A stretch of 41,775 bases of DNA from Desulfobacteraceae bacterium (GCA_021372055.1 JAJFVB010000087.1:1-41775), one strand, 5' to 3'; numbered from the stretch's first letter, positions 24,469 through 35,573 are shown. Numbers and translations: made by a program. The notes: generated by a model from the sequence alone, not told the origin.

Positions 24469-24966
24469 ACTGGTTCTCCTCACTTTTTTCAAAGAAAACC
24501 TACGGCCCTCACGGATACCCGCAAGAGTTTTAGGATGGGCAGGTTTTAGCAGTTCCTGGAAATAAAGACAAACCGCGAAATTCCGGATTATCCGGGGTTA
24601 GGCCGAAAAATGGGGAAAATGAACTCAAAAACCGGTGCTCAAGGATATATCCGAAAACATCTTTCCGGAAACGGGCTAAATGGGATAAGCCCGCCCGGCC
24701 TAGGCCTGAACTGGATCGTTTTGGATAATGTTTATCGTGCAATCTCTCGAAAATGTGTACAATCTCAGCCTTTCGTCAATTATTGCGATTTTACGCTAAG
24801 TGCACGTGATTTCAGAAATTTTTCCTGTCCGGAGCATCGCGAAAAACCGCCTGGAGCCCTACCCGACGCGGATTTTGTTATACTGTTAAAAAGCGGCAAC
24901 TTGAGCAAAAATTGGGGAATTTTCCCTACTCTATCCCCGGCGGGGACCGGTCGCGGCTTCGCATTC
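24469..24966. other. AT-richer intergenic region upstream of EF-G
   Basis: Roughly 500 bp between divergent genes. A plus-strand frame of 135 codons crosses it but lacks a ribosome-binding site and any recognisable domain. The base composition is lower in GC than the flanks. A TATACT hexamer at 24879-24884 has no good -35. I see no RNA gene. Confidence 0.4.
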
Positions 24967-24995
24967 TTGACTAATCCTCGCGGATTTCCTAAACT
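24967..24995 (+). promoter_or_regulatory. promoter of the EF-G gene
   Basis: TTGACT (24967-24972) and TAAACT (24990-24995) with 17 bases between. Transcription would begin near 25002, leaving about 57 bases of leader. The leader contains a perfect 14-base palindrome (GGGGCGCGCGCCCC, 25027-25040) just before the ribosome-binding site. Confidence 0.6.
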
Positions 24996-25058
24996 AAAAA
25001 GCTTAGCTACTTTCTGATGGATAAACGGGGCGCGCGCCCCTTTGAGGAAAGCCGATTT

Positions 25059-27101
<2,043 letters not shown>

Positions 27102-27123
27102 CAAATTCCCGGGAGTTATTTTC

Positions 27124-27152
27124 TTGATTTGTCCCGGAGATGAGTGTATAGA
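27124..27152 (+). promoter_or_regulatory. promoter of the bS21-like gene
   Basis: TTGATT (27124-27129) and TATAGA (27147-27152) are spaced by 17 bases. Transcription would start near 27159, about 80 bases before the chosen TTG start. It indicates that the small gene is not simply read through from EF-G. Confidence 0.55.
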
Positions 27153-27241
27153 TTATGGATTCTGGTCTAGCCCGTTTCCGGTTGACCGGAATTATCTTAT
27201 TGCTTCCCCAGGGAGGCTATTTCGAAAGGCAGGTGAAACAA

Positions 27242-27442
27242 TTGGTAAGTACGGAGGCGGAACCCAAAGAAAGTATTGAAAAAAAGATACGCAAGCTCCG
27301 CAAGGATTTCCAGAAAAACGTTCAGCCTGTTTTACGTCGCCATAACTACTATCTCTCCAAGGGAGAGCGCAGGCGAATCAAAAAGAAGAAGGCCATAAAG
27401 CGCATCCAGCGCCGCGAGCGCCGCATGATGCGGTCGGCATAG
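27242..27442 (+). CDS. rpsU: bS21-like ribosomal protein
   Basis: About 66 residues, very basic. The pattern is that of bS21: an N-terminal helix (ESIEKKIRKLRKDFQKNVQP), then LRRHNYYLSKGERRRIKKKK, then AIKRIQRRERRM. bS21 sits near the mRNA exit on the 30S subunit and helps initiation. I chose TTG 27242 because AGGTGA, a perfect match to the 16S tail, precedes it by about 6 bases; the frame stays open upstream, adding an unlikely leader. The protein is divergent from textbook bS21, so the assignment is likely but not certain. Its own promoter and terminator frame it. Confidence 0.7.
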   Translation: MVSTEAEPKESIEKKIRKLRKDFQKNVQPVLRRHNYYLSKGERRRIKKKKAIKRIQRRERRMMRSA

Positions 27443-27534
27443 CCTGACCGAATCGCGCCCCGCAGCTCCGGATTGCCCGCTGACGTTTCTGGTAGTCTGC
27501 AATTTTCCATCTGCCTGAGTATTCGGACTATTAC

Positions 27535-27560
27535 ATCCCGGGTTTTACCCGGGATTTTTT
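27535..27560 (+). terminator. Rho-independent terminator of the bS21-like gene
   Basis: ATCCCGGGT (27535-27543) and ACCCGGGAT (27547-27555) form a perfect 9-bp stem around TTT, followed by a run of T to 27560. It lies about 90 bp after the stop. Confidence 0.9.
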
Positions 27561-27634
27561 ATTCCGCGGCAGACCCGCCGTCCTGCACGAAAAGCCCTTC
27601 CCTATCGGAATTCATTCCGGCTGATGCTCGTCGG

Positions 27635-27652
27635 AACCCCCGAGAGGGGGTT
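27635..27652 (-). terminator. hairpin at the end of the amidase gene
   Basis: AACCCCC and GGGGGTT (27652-27646 and 27641-27635 on the minus strand) pair as a 7-bp stem with a 4-base loop, overlapping the amidase TAA. Only a short TT-CC follows, so it is a weak terminator or a 3'-end stabiliser. Confidence 0.45.
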
Positions 27653-28517
27653 ATCGTCTGCTGTAGGTCTGCCTGATCGAGGAAAGCGGGAAGAGCCTGC
27701 CGGGACATTCCGTCTTGGCGCCGTCCACCTCACGGTGCCCGGCGACATTGGTGACCGGAATGCGGTAGTAGTCGCGAAGGGCTTTGAGCAAGTATTCCAG
27801 TGCCTGCATCTGGTTCGGAGTCGGCGCTTCGTTGTTGAAATTGCCGACCAGAGCGATCCCTATCGACTTCTCGTTCATGCCGCCCGCCTTGCAGTGGGCC
27901 CCGGTCTGCTGCCGAATCCAGCGAGGCGACATTTCGATCTGACCGTCCCCTTTGCCGAGCGTTCCGTTGTCTATCAGGAAATGATAGCCCAGCCCGTTCC
28001 AGAAGCCGCGGTCTCCGTGAGCGTTGTTGATGGTCCTCGCGCTTCCCGAATCCGTGGCCGTATGGTGAAGGATGATGTATTTCCAGCAGGTGTTCGGGTA
28101 AAGATTGACGACATGGCGGATCATCCGGGCATTCGGGATGACGAGTTTCTGACCGTTTTGGAGAACGTCGTTTGGCTTGAGGCGATTTGCCGCGTATATC
28201 GACTCGGGCGTAACGCCGTACATACGCGATATGCGCCATACGGTTTCAAGCGGCCCGACCTCGTGAACGATATTTCTCGGACCTCCCGTGGCCGCCACAC
28301 TCTGTTCGGCCACATGGGCCGGACCGCTTCGAACCGGAGGGGGAGGCTGCCTTGATTTTCCGGGTTGGCTCGGTTGCCTGGTCGCCCACGCCTGCGGCGA
28401 AGGCTCGACGGGGGGCGCGACGTGTCCGCCGGACCCGCAGCCCGCTCCCAGAATTGCCAGGAGCAGCAGGGCCGAAAGAACTCCCACAAAGCGGATACCC
28501 GAGCGCCGGTTACTCAT
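27651..28517 (-). CDS. LysM-containing N-acetylmuramoyl-L-alanine amidase lipoprotein
   Basis: 288 residues. The signal ends in the lipobox LGAGC (C27). A proline-rich linker leads to a LysM domain (about 83-128: VWRISRMYGVTPESIYAAN, LQNGQKLVIP), then an Amidase_2/PGRP domain with zinc-binding residues in IILHHTATDSG, VAGHREVDG and AKTECPG. It should cut the amide bond between MurNAc and the stem peptide. Same strand as motE and 93 bp downstream of its stop, so co-transcription with the flagellar operon is possible; a role in letting the flagellar rod pass the wall is an attractive but unproved idea. The family also serves cell-wall recycling. Confidence 0.9.
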   Translation of the reverse strand: MSNRRSGIRFVGVLSALLLLAILGAGCGSGGHVAPPVEPSPQAWATRQPSQPGKSRQPPPPVRSGPAHVAEQSVAATGGPRNIVHEVGPLETVWRISRMYGVTPESIYAANRLKPNDVLQNGQKLVIPNARMIRHVVNLYPNTCWKYIILHHTATDSGSARTINNAHGDRGFWNGLGYHFLIDNGTLGKGDGQIEMSPRWIRQQTGAHCKAGGMNEKSIGIALVGNFNNEAPTPNQMQALEYLLKALRDYYRIPVTNVAGHREVDGAKTECPGRLFPLSSIRQTYSRR

Positions 28518-28610
28518 AATATTTCAGACAATCAGGGTGGAAAAAGGGCTTCGGTTTCTCTTACCGGGGCATTCTAATCTCTTTTTCCCGGTTTGCATAG
28601 CCGGGTCGGA

Positions 28611-29246
28611 CTACTTTCCGGAAAGGGCTTCGGATATCTTGGCGGCCTTCTTGACTTCGATCAGGGCGAGGATCGCGGCTGCCTCATCGGGAGTCATGGT
28701 GGAAATGATGCCCATCACGAGCCTGTCATCGAGATTCTCGAGAAGCTTCGCCGCCTCCTTGGGCTTCATGGTGCCGTAGATCTTTGCAAGGCTGCGGACT
28801 TTGGTGTTCTGGGTTTCCTGCTTTTCGTTCCTCGCGGTCAGCATTTCCTTCTGGAGCACGAGCAGGTCTTTCACCTTTTGTTCGATTTCCTTTTCCAGCT
28901 TTGCCAGCCGCTCTTCCTTCTCCTTCAGCAGATCTTCCTTTTTCCTGAGTTCCTGTTCCCTTTGCTGCAAAACGTTGATCGACTCGCCGGTAGCCCCGCC
29001 CAGCCCCTTTACTTTCACCGGTTTGTCGGTCTGCGCCAGCGCGTAGGACTCGGACTTGGGCGCGGACTTCGGAGGCTCGGACTTCGGCTGCTGCTCAACG
29101 GCCATGACCTCGGGTACGCTCACCGTTTCGCTCACCTGCTTTTGCGACAGCGAACCAACAACCGTGACTGCAAGCTTCACGACCAGTACGCCAATGATCG
29201 TGCACAAAGCGATCGAAAGCAGCCTGGACCCTCTGCCCGTAATCAT
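28611..29246 (-). CDS. motE: MotE-like flagellar chaperone protein
   Basis: 211 residues: one N-terminal membrane helix (LLSIALCTIIGVLVVKLAV), a proline- and lysine-rich linker, a long coiled coil (QQREQELRKKEDLLKEKEER and on) and a C-terminal MgtE-N-like domain (LAKIYGTMKPKEAAKLLENL, VMGIISTMTPDEAAAILALI). MotE was described in epsilonproteobacteria as a periplasmic chaperone for stator protein MotC; relatives sit behind fliJ in many flagellar operons. Its ATG overlaps the fliJ stop (ATGA). The exact function here is inferred. Confidence 0.8.
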   Translation of the reverse strand: MITGRGSRLLSIALCTIIGVLVVKLAVTVVGSLSQKQVSETVSVPEVMAVEQQPKSEPPKSAPKSESYALAQTDKPVKVKGLGGATGESINVLQQREQELRKKEDLLKEKEERLAKLEKEIEQKVKDLLVLQKEMLTARNEKQETQNTKVRSLAKIYGTMKPKEAAKLLENLDDRLVMGIISTMTPDEAAAILALIEVKKAAKISEALSGK

Positions 29247-29695
29247 GACTTCCCTCCGCGATCGCGGTAGTCCTTGAAAACGGCCACATCGTCCAGCTTC
29301 TTCTGATCCTTGCGTGCCTGCAGCAGCTTGTACATCTCCCTGTCCCTCGTCTCTATATTCTCAAGCACTTTGACGGATTTGTCGCATTCGATCATTTCCT
29401 GCTTTCGCGCCTGAACTTCTTTCGAAGCCTTGTCGAGTTCGAGATGAAGACTTAGCAATTCGCGTTCCAGATAATTGAGGTGTTCCTTAAAAAAAAGGTA
29501 TCGGCCGATATCCATCCCGGCTTGCTGTTCGTGCTCCAGCCGCATCGACTCGGCTCGCAGGTTCTGGCTCACCCGGTCGATTTCCGAGTCAACCCGGTGC
29601 CTCTTGGCTTCCGCGGCCCCGAGTGCAGCCTGTGCCTGGTGGAGCAGGAACTCCCGGTGCCGCAGCAATGTCTTGAGTCGAAATCTAAACGGCAT
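29243..29695 (-). CDS. fliJ: flagellar export chaperone FliJ
   Basis: 150 residues of almost continuous coiled coil beginning FRFRLKTLLRHREFL, the usual FliJ N-terminus, with the typical length of about 147. FliJ inserts in the FliI hexamer ring and couples the ATPase to the FlhA gate. ATG 29695 has GGAG about 9 bases upstream. It lies between fliI and motE, overlapping the latter by 4 bp. Confidence 0.88.
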   Translation of the reverse strand: MPFRFRLKTLLRHREFLLHQAQAALGAAEAKRHRVDSEIDRVSQNLRAESMRLEHEQQAGMDIGRYLFFKEHLNYLERELLSLHLELDKASKEVQARKQEMIECDKSVKVLENIETRDREMYKLLQARKDQKKLDDVAVFKDYRDRGGKS

Positions 29696-29729
29696 GCATC
29701 ACCACTCCGGAATAAAAGAACCCGTCCCC

Positions 29730-31058
29730 TCAGCCAAGCAGTTCCTCGAGACCCTGAAGAGCCCCTTCCACCGAACAGTTTTCAACGACCTGCTGCCTCA
29801 GGAACTCGTTGGCCCTGTCGATCATCTCAATGGCATAGTCGGTTTCCGCATGACTTCCGCGCACATAGGCCCCAATCCGGATCATGTCCTCCGAGTTCTT
29901 GTAATCCGATAGAATCCTGGTGAACCGCGAAACGAGCTCTTTCTGTTCGGTCGAGAGGAGTCTGTCCGTCAAACGGCTGACACTTCTCAGGACATCTATG
30001 GCCGGGAAATGTCTCTTTTGCGCCAGCCCCCGGTCAAGGACAAGGTGTCCGTCAAGAATCGACCGCAGGGTGTCGGCTATCGGGTCTTCCATGTCGTCGC
30101 CTTCGACGAGCACGGTATAGATACCGGTGATGGAGGCGGAATCGAAATTGCCGGCCCTCTCGAGCACCCTCGGAAGCAGGCTGAAAACGCTCGGCGTGTA
30201 CCCCTTGGTGGTCGGCGGTTCGCCCGCCGCGAGCCCGACTTCCCGGGCAGCCATCGCGAGTCTTGTGGCCGAGTCCATCATCAGGAGCACGTCTTTGCCA
30301 AGGTCCCGGAAATACTCCGATATCGCGCATGCGAGGAGCGCCCCCCGGATGCGCACCGTCGCCGGCTGGTCCGATGTCGCCACGATAACGACCGAGCGTT
30401 TGAGCCCTTCGGGACCGAGATCGTTTTTCAGGAATTCGTTGACCTCTCTGCCTCGCTCTCCTATCAGGGCGATTACGTTGACATCCGCGCTCGTGTACCG
30501 GGCGATCATGCCGAGAAGCGTGCTCTTTCCGACGCCGGAACCCGCGAAGATGCCGATTCTCTGCCCCTTGCCTATGGGCAGCATCGCGTTGATGCAGCGA
30601 ACCCCGGTATCGAGTTGCTCTTCGATAAGGGGCCTGCCAAGCGGATTCGAGACTTTCCCTCCGAGGGGGTAACTGGTCGGGGACAAAACAGGGTCCAGAC
30701 CGTCCAGGGGCTGGCCCAGACCGTCAAGAACCCGGCCGAGCATCGCTTCGGACACCATTACATGGCTCGCGGATTCATGGACCTGGACGAGGCTCCCCGG
30801 CCGGATGCCGTTAAGATGGGTAAGCGGGCTCAGCTTGACGCGGTTGGCCTCGAATCCGACCACCTCCGCAAAGACCTGATGACGCAGGTTTTCGTGAACG
30901 ATCCTGCATATGTCTCCCGTGGCCGCATCGAGCCCCTCGGCTTCGAGCAGGTTTCCCGTGAGCTGGACGACCTTGCCGTAACGGTTCCAGAGATCGCGCC
31001 CGTCAAGGTTGGGGAATCCCTCAAGGTGCAGAAAATCCTCATTCGACATCGGCGTCAT
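29730..31058 (-). CDS. fliI: flagellum-specific ATP synthase FliI
   Basis: 442 residues, F1-ATPase beta-like. Walker A is GSGVGKST (173-180) in GQRIGIFAGSGVGKST; Walker B lies in DVLLMMDSATRLAMA, and the family motif GEPPTTKGYTPSVF follows. FliI forms a hexamer at the flagellar type III export gate. ATG 31058 overlaps the fliH end by 20 bp and has GGAG 7 bases upstream; an ATG three codons later is the alternative. Confidence 0.95.
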   Translation of the reverse strand: MTPMSNEDFLHLEGFPNLDGRDLWNRYGKVVQLTGNLLEAEGLDAATGDICRIVHENLRHQVFAEVVGFEANRVKLSPLTHLNGIRPGSLVQVHESASHVMVSEAMLGRVLDGLGQPLDGLDPVLSPTSYPLGGKVSNPLGRPLIEEQLDTGVRCINAMLPIGKGQRIGIFAGSGVGKSTLLGMIARYTSADVNVIALIGERGREVNEFLKNDLGPEGLKRSVVIVATSDQPATVRIRGALLACAISEYFRDLGKDVLLMMDSATRLAMAAREVGLAAGEPPTTKGYTPSVFSLLPRVLERAGNFDSASITGIYTVLVEGDDMEDPIADTLRSILDGHLVLDRGLAQKRHFPAIDVLRSVSRLTDRLLSTEQKELVSRFTRILSDYKNSEDMIRIGAYVRGSHAETDYAIEMIDRANEFLRQQVVENCSVEGALQGLEELLG

Positions 31059-31749
31059 CGGGCATCTCCGATTCGGGGGTCCCCAAAAGGAGCTTCCTCA
31101 GGTTCTCAAACTGAGTCTCAATCGAGGCATCAAGCAGTTTCACATCGCTTTCCAAAAAGCAGCCGCCTCTTTCCAGACTGCTGTCGGGCTTTATCGTCAA
31201 GCGCTTGCTGCCTTCCGTCAGGCTCAGATTCGCCCTCTTTTCGAGAAATTCATAGTCACCGGGGTTGAGGTAGACAGTCATGCCGGTTTCTTCGCCGGCC
31301 TCTTCGATCAGGGCTGCAACGGTCTCCTCTATGATCCGGGGGTTCATTTGCAGTTCCTGCTTCACGATGTGCCGGGCCAGCTTGAAGCTCGTCTCGATAA
31401 GCCATTCCCTGTACTTGCCGAACACCTGCTCCGGGAGGGAATCGAGGTTTTCGGCTATGCGCTCGAGCTGGGTCTTCACCACCTGGACGCCCTTGTGTCC
31501 ATACTCGAATCCGTCCTTCTCTCCCTGGGCGAATCCCTTCGCGTAAGCCTCTTTTTCGATCTCCTGCGCGCTTCTTTCCAACTCGAGGAGTTTCTTGCGG
31601 TAGATTTCCTCCAGATCGGGCTCGGGCTCCGGTTCGGGCTCCGGCGAAAGAGCGGCTTCCGCCGGCTTGTCGCCCGGAGAGTCGATCGAGGGGAAGCCGA
31701 AAACGGTGATCACCTCGGAGTCCCGGTCCTTTTTGAGCAGGCTAGACAA
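31039..31749 (-). CDS. fliH: flagellar assembly protein FliH
   Basis: 236 residues. It has the Glu/Pro-alternating tract EPEPEPEPD, then a helical region (KKLLELERSAQEIEKEAYAK, GFAQGEKDGFEYG glycine pattern) and a C-terminal V-ATPase E-subunit-like domain. FliH holds FliI and links it to the C-ring. A TTG at 31749 behind GGAGAG overlaps the fliG end by 8 bp. Confidence 0.9.
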   Translation of the reverse strand: MSSLLKKDRDSEVITVFGFPSIDSPGDKPAEAALSPEPEPEPEPDLEEIYRKKLLELERSAQEIEKEAYAKGFAQGEKDGFEYGHKGVQVVKTQLERIAENLDSLPEQVFGKYREWLIETSFKLARHIVKQELQMNPRIIEETVAALIEEAGEETGMTVYLNPGDYEFLEKRANLSLTEGSKRLTIKPDSSLERGGCFLESDVKLLDASIETQFENLRKLLLGTPESEMPDDADVE

Positions 31750-32755
31750 AGGTCTCTCCGCTTTCCTTGCCGGCGAGGAGGATCTTGCCTTCCTTTTCGA
31801 GCCGCCGCGCCACGGTGAGGATGCTCTGCTGCGCGCCTTCGACTTCGCTCAACCGCGCCGGCCCCATCATGGAGATATCTTCCTGGAGCATCTGCGCCGC
31901 GCGCTGCGAGAGGTTCTTGAAGATCTTCATCTTGAGGTCTTCGGAAGCGGTCTTGAGAGCCAGCGTCAGTTCCTCGTTGCGGATCTCCTTGAGCAGTTCG
32001 CGGATGCCCTGATCGTTGATATGTACGAGGTCGTCGAAGACGAACATCAGCTTGCGGACGCGTTCGGCGAGGTCGCTGTCCGATTCTTCGAGGAACTGCA
32101 GGATGTTGTCGCCGGTCCTGCGGTCGCAGTGGTTCAAGATTTCTGCGACGACGCTCGCGCCTCCGATCTGCTGGCCTCTTTTGCCCATCGAGGTGAGTTC
32201 CTTTTCCAGGACCTCATCGACTTCCTGAATGAGATCGGGGGGCACGGCCTCGAGGGTGGCGATCCTCCCCACGATTTCGAACTGAAGCTGTTCGGGCAGG
32301 AAACTGAGAACGGAGCTCGCCTTTGCGTGGTCGAGGTGCGAGACGATGATCGCGATCGTCTGCGGGTGCTCGCCCTTGATGAAGCCGGCAAGCAGCTTGG
32401 GATCGATGTCCTTGAGGTGCTTGAAAGGGATCTTCTGCTTTTCTTCTTCGATCTGGGAGATCACTTCGATCGCCTGCTCCACCTTCATAACGCTCGGGAG
32501 CAGCGTCCGGATGAACTGATCGCCCGCCATGTGGGTCCCGGAATCTGACCGGAAGAGGGTCGTGAATTCCTGCAGCAGTTCATCGGAGACTTCTTTTTTC
32601 ATACTCTGGATATTGCTCAACTGGAGGCTAAGCTCCTTGATTTCGTCCGTAGTGAGCTTTTTCAGGATGAGCGCGGCCGCATCCACTCCCAGCGAAAGCA
32701 GGGCCATAGCAGCTTTCTTGGGTCCGCTCAGCTTGTCCGAGGTCTGCTTGGGCAT
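31742..32755 (-). CDS. fliG: flagellar motor switch protein FliG
   Basis: 337 residues, the usual length. The N-terminal domain (GPKKAAMALLSLGVDAAALI) binds FliF; the middle has the EHPQTIAIIVSHLDHAKAS armadillo motif; the C-terminal torque helix reads FVFDDLVHINDQGIRELL and then LTLALKTASEDLK with the charged residues that meet MotA. ATG 32755 uses GAGGT from the last codons of fliF. Confidence 0.95.
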   Translation of the reverse strand: MPKQTSDKLSGPKKAAMALLSLGVDAAALILKKLTTDEIKELSLQLSNIQSMKKEVSDELLQEFTTLFRSDSGTHMAGDQFIRTLLPSVMKVEQAIEVISQIEEEKQKIPFKHLKDIDPKLLAGFIKGEHPQTIAIIVSHLDHAKASSVLSFLPEQLQFEIVGRIATLEAVPPDLIQEVDEVLEKELTSMGKRGQQIGGASVVAEILNHCDRRTGDNILQFLEESDSDLAERVRKLMFVFDDLVHINDQGIRELLKEIRNEELTLALKTASEDLKMKIFKNLSQRAAQMLQEDISMMGPARLSEVEGAQQSILTVARRLEKEGKILLAGKESGETFV

Positions 32756-32758
32756 GGT

Positions 32759-34366
32759 TTATACCTCGTCTCTCAGCCATTGCCTGATGATTTCCGTTGC
32801 CTTGTCCGGATTGTACTGTACGAGGGCCGTGGATTGCTTCCGTATGGAGAGCTTGTTGTTGGGCTCGAAGAGCAGCGACTTGATCTGGTCCTCCACGGTC
32901 TCGGCCGTCGCCGGGGGCGGGAGCTGCTTTTCGACTTCATCGGCCATCTTCCGGAATCTTTTCAGGAACGGCCTTACGACAAAGATCAGAACGAGTGCGC
33001 CCAGGCCGATGTTGAGCAGTACTTTCTGGTAAGACTTGAACATCGCGATCCACTGGTTTTCACCCTGCATCATCTCGCTGCCGAACTCCGGAGCGAACGG
33101 GATGTTGGAAACCGTTATCTGGTCTCCCCGGGATTCGTTGTACCCGACGCTTTTTTTGACCAGTTCCTCGATCGACTTCATCTCGTCGGCCGCCCTGGCA
33201 ACGTAGGCCGGCTTCTGCTTCCCGTCATTTCCGGCTTTATTCTCATAGCGCCCGTCCACGATCACAGCCACGGAAATCTTCTTGATGTTGCCGGGCATCT
33301 GGACGATCTGCTTACTGGTCTTGTTTATCTCGTAGTTTACAATTTCGCGCTGACGGTTGAACTGTTTGCCGCCTTTTGCACCTTCCCCGCCTCCCTGCGG
33401 AGCACTCTGGAGCAGCTTTCCTTCCAGGTTGATAGGAGTGTCCGGATTGCCCTTGGCACCGGCCTCCTTGCCCTCGGAAGTCTCAGTGGTCCTCTGCTGG
33501 CTTCTGACAACCGCACTGTCGGGGTTATAGGTTTCCTCGGCAATTTGGACCTGATTCTGGTCGAGATCAAGCGCCACCCGAGCGAGCACCTTGTTGGGCC
33601 CGAGGACCTGTTCGAGCATGGTCTGGATCTTCTGGCGCATGTCGTCTTCCATGCGCTGCTTGCGTTCGATCTGGGTATTGCTCAGATTGGCGGCCTGATC
33701 CTGCGCGTTTTTCTTGTAGAGCACCTTGCCGTCGGTGCTCATGATCGTAATCCGGTCCTCTTCGAGGCCCCGAACCGTTGCGGCCACGAGATGAGCAATG
33801 CCCTGGAGCTGTTTTTGCTCCATTTTGGCGCCGCTTCGCAGTTTCACGACAACGGCCGCGCTCGGCGGCTTGCGGTCTTCCTTGAAAAGACTCTCCTCGG
33901 GCAGCACCAGGTGCACCCTGCTTTCCTGGATCTCGCTCATCCCGTTGATCGTTCGGGCGAGCTCGCCCTGGAGGGCGCGCTGGTAATTGATCTTCTGAAC
34001 GAACTCCGTGCTTCCAAGCTTCTGCTGATCGAAAATTTCGAACCCGGAACCCGAACCTTTCGGAATGCCTTCGGAAGCCAGGGTGAGCCGCGTCTCATAG
34101 AGCTGTTCCTTCGGCACCTCGATGCTTCCGTCCGTTGCCCGGTAAGGGATCTTCTTGGCTTTGAGCGCCTGGGAGATTTCTCCCATGTCGCTTTGCGACA
34201 GACCCGCATAGAGCGGAGAGTAATCGGTCCGGTTGTTCAAATAGAGTAAAAATGCAAGAGCAGCCAGGAGGACCACCAGTCCGCCTGCATAGGAAATCTT
34301 CTGTTGAAGCGACAGAGTCTCGGCAAATTGCCGCAGTCTGCGAAGGTACTCACGCACTGCATCCAT
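32759..34366 (-). CDS. fliF: flagellar MS-ring protein FliF
   Basis: 535 residues. There is an N-terminal membrane helix (YAGGLVVLLAALAFLLYL), YscJ/FliF domains (YSPLYAGLSQSDMGEISQAL, YRATDGSIEVPKEQLYETR, then ARTINGMSEIQESRVHLVLP), a disordered mid region, and a second helix (VLLNIGLGALVLIFVVRPFL) before the cytoplasmic tail that binds FliG. It forms the membrane base ring of the flagellum. ATG 34366 lacks a strong ribosome-binding site. Confidence 0.95.
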   Translation of the reverse strand: MDAVREYLRRLRQFAETLSLQQKISYAGGLVVLLAALAFLLYLNNRTDYSPLYAGLSQSDMGEISQALKAKKIPYRATDGSIEVPKEQLYETRLTLASEGIPKGSGSGFEIFDQQKLGSTEFVQKINYQRALQGELARTINGMSEIQESRVHLVLPEESLFKEDRKPPSAAVVVKLRSGAKMEQKQLQGIAHLVAATVRGLEEDRITIMSTDGKVLYKKNAQDQAANLSNTQIERKQRMEDDMRQKIQTMLEQVLGPNKVLARVALDLDQNQVQIAEETYNPDSAVVRSQQRTTETSEGKEAGAKGNPDTPINLEGKLLQSAPQGGGEGAKGGKQFNRQREIVNYEINKTSKQIVQMPGNIKKISVAVIVDGRYENKAGNDGKQKPAYVARAADEMKSIEELVKKSVGYNESRGDQITVSNIPFAPEFGSEMMQGENQWIAMFKSYQKVLLNIGLGALVLIFVVRPFLKRFRKMADEVEKQLPPPATAETVEDQIKSLLFEPNNKLSIRKQSTALVQYNPDKATEIIRQWLRDEV

Positions 34367-34395
34367 AGTCGCGAACCCGTTTCAGTCAGGCAAGG

Positions 34396-34698
34396 TTAAA
34401 ACTGCATGCGCATAACTTCGTGATAGGCATCAAGAGCCTTGTTGCGGAACTTCGTCAGCATCCGCAGACTCATGTCGGCCTCTTCCAGGCGAATCATCGT
34501 TTCGTGAATGTTGGCTGCGCCCTTCACAGAGCTCTCGGCCATGGCATTGTCGGCCTGGACCTGCATTTGGTTGACTTCGCCGATCTTCGTCTTGAGCTGC
34601 TCGGCAAAAGAATTTGCATCGGAGGGCTGGGCGGCCTTGGGGATCCGCGCGCCTGAAGCGTTTTCATTCAGATTGCGAATGACGGGATCAATACGCAT
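34396..34698 (-). CDS. fliE: flagellar hook-basal body protein FliE
   Basis: 100 residues, the usual size. The C-terminal block (NIHETMIRLEEADMSLRMLT, then FRNKALDAYHEVMRM) is diagnostic. FliE joins the MS-ring to the proximal rod. ATG 34698 has AGGAG just upstream. Order flgB-flgC-fliE-fliF is the classical one. Confidence 0.95.
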   Translation of the reverse strand: MRIDPVIRNLNENASGARIPKAAQPSDANSFAEQLKTKIGEVNQMQVQADNAMAESSVKGAANIHETMIRLEEADMSLRMLTKFRNKALDAYHEVMRMQF

Positions 34699-34712
34699 TT
34701 GATTCTCCTATA

Positions 34713-35150
34713 CTATTTGGCGCCGATCTCGATTGCCTTGATCGAAAGCTGCTTGGCGGTCTGCAGGGCCGCGAGATTGGCTTCATAGGACCTGCTGGCA
34801 TTGACGAGGTTGGCCATTTCCTCGACGGGATTGATGTTGGGAAGTTTGACCATCCCCTTGGCGTCCGCATCGGGATGACCGGGGTCGTAGACCTCCTTGA
34901 ATTCGCGGCCGTCGGCAACGATGTCGGTGACTTCCACTTTTTCGGCCGATTCCCCCATGGCGGCGTTGAGTTCCCCTTCGAAACCTCCGTAGGGAGTCGC
35001 CTCGTAGGTGACCGTTTTCCGCGCGTACGGACCGCCGTCGGCGCTCTTTGTGGTGTTTATGTTCGCGAGGTTGGAGGAGAGTACGTTTATCCAGGTCCTG
35101 TTCGCCTTCAACCCGGATGAGCTTATCCTCATGGCAGAATCGAAGTCCAT
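34713..35150 (-). CDS. flgC: flagellar basal-body rod protein FlgC
   Basis: 145 residues with the rod signature SSNLANINTTKSADGGPYAR near the N-terminus and the C-terminal PNINPVEEMANLVNASRSYEAN block (read as two pieces here). FlgC is a proximal rod subunit. Its ATG overlaps the flgB TAA by one base (TAATG), with GGAGG in the flgB end. Confidence 0.95.
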   Translation of the reverse strand: MDFDSAMRISSSGLKANRTWINVLSSNLANINTTKSADGGPYARKTVTYEATPYGGFEGELNAAMGESAEKVEVTDIVADGREFKEVYDPGHPDADAKGMVKLPNINPVEEMANLVNASRSYEANLAALQTAKQLSIKAIEIGAK

Positions 35151-35539
35151 TATGCGCCTCCGTCCGTAATGGCCATTTTCAGCATGGTGAACTTCTTGTT
35201 CAGCATGCCGACCATATACTGATATTCAATGCTGTTTTGAGTCAGTTTCACCATTTCGGTATCCAGATCGACCGGACCCGCTTCGACGATTTCCGGGCTC
35301 TCCATGGCCGCGCGCGGGTTTTCCGGGGCAAAATGGGAACCGTTCGAACGGACCATCTGGAGCACCTGGTCTTCGAGAGACTGTCGAAGCGCATCTTCGA
35401 ACGAGACTCCCTTGGCGCTGTAACCCGGGGTGTTGATGTTGGCCAGATTGCCTGAAATGAGCTTCTGGTTGAGCGAGTTAAGGCTCAGCCTGTCTTCCAC
35501 CATTCTAACCGTTCTATCAAATACGATGCCGCTGCTCAT
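35150..35539 (-). CDS. flgB: flagellar basal-body rod protein FlgB
   Basis: About 129 residues, the usual length. LISGNLANINTPGYSAKGVS is the rod/hook N-terminal motif, and MVKLTQNSIEYQYMVGML the C-terminal one. ATG 35539 is preceded by AGGAG at 7 bases; an upstream ATG at 35590 would lie inside the sigma-54 promoter and is rejected. First gene of the basal-body operon. Confidence 0.95.
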   Translation of the reverse strand: MSSGIVFDRTVRMVEDRLSLNSLNQKLISGNLANINTPGYSAKGVSFEDALRQSLEDQVLQMVRSNGSHFAPENPRAAMESPEIVEAGPVDLDTEMVKLTQNSIEYQYMVGMLNKKFTMLKMAITDGGA

Positions 35540-35573
35540 CACCAAACTCCTTTTTCTGTTTGGCCTTCTATTG

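Noticed and set aside
24697..24706. Palindrome GGCCTAGGCC
   Set aside because: Short, single, and without a neighbouring element; expected by chance in GC-rich DNA.
24610..25017. Plus-strand frame of 135 codons upstream of EF-G
   Set aside because: No Shine-Dalgarno site, no domain, and it would run through the predicted EF-G promoter.
28570..28610. CCCGG/CCGGG hairpin between motE and the amidase gene
   Set aside because: Only 5 bp with a 9-base loop and no U-run in either direction, so not called as a terminator.
32780..34249. Open plus-strand frame opposite fliF (and a similar one at 37777-39330 opposite the TPR gene)
   Set aside because: Third-position GC bias leaves the opposite frame open; no start signal and no protein family.
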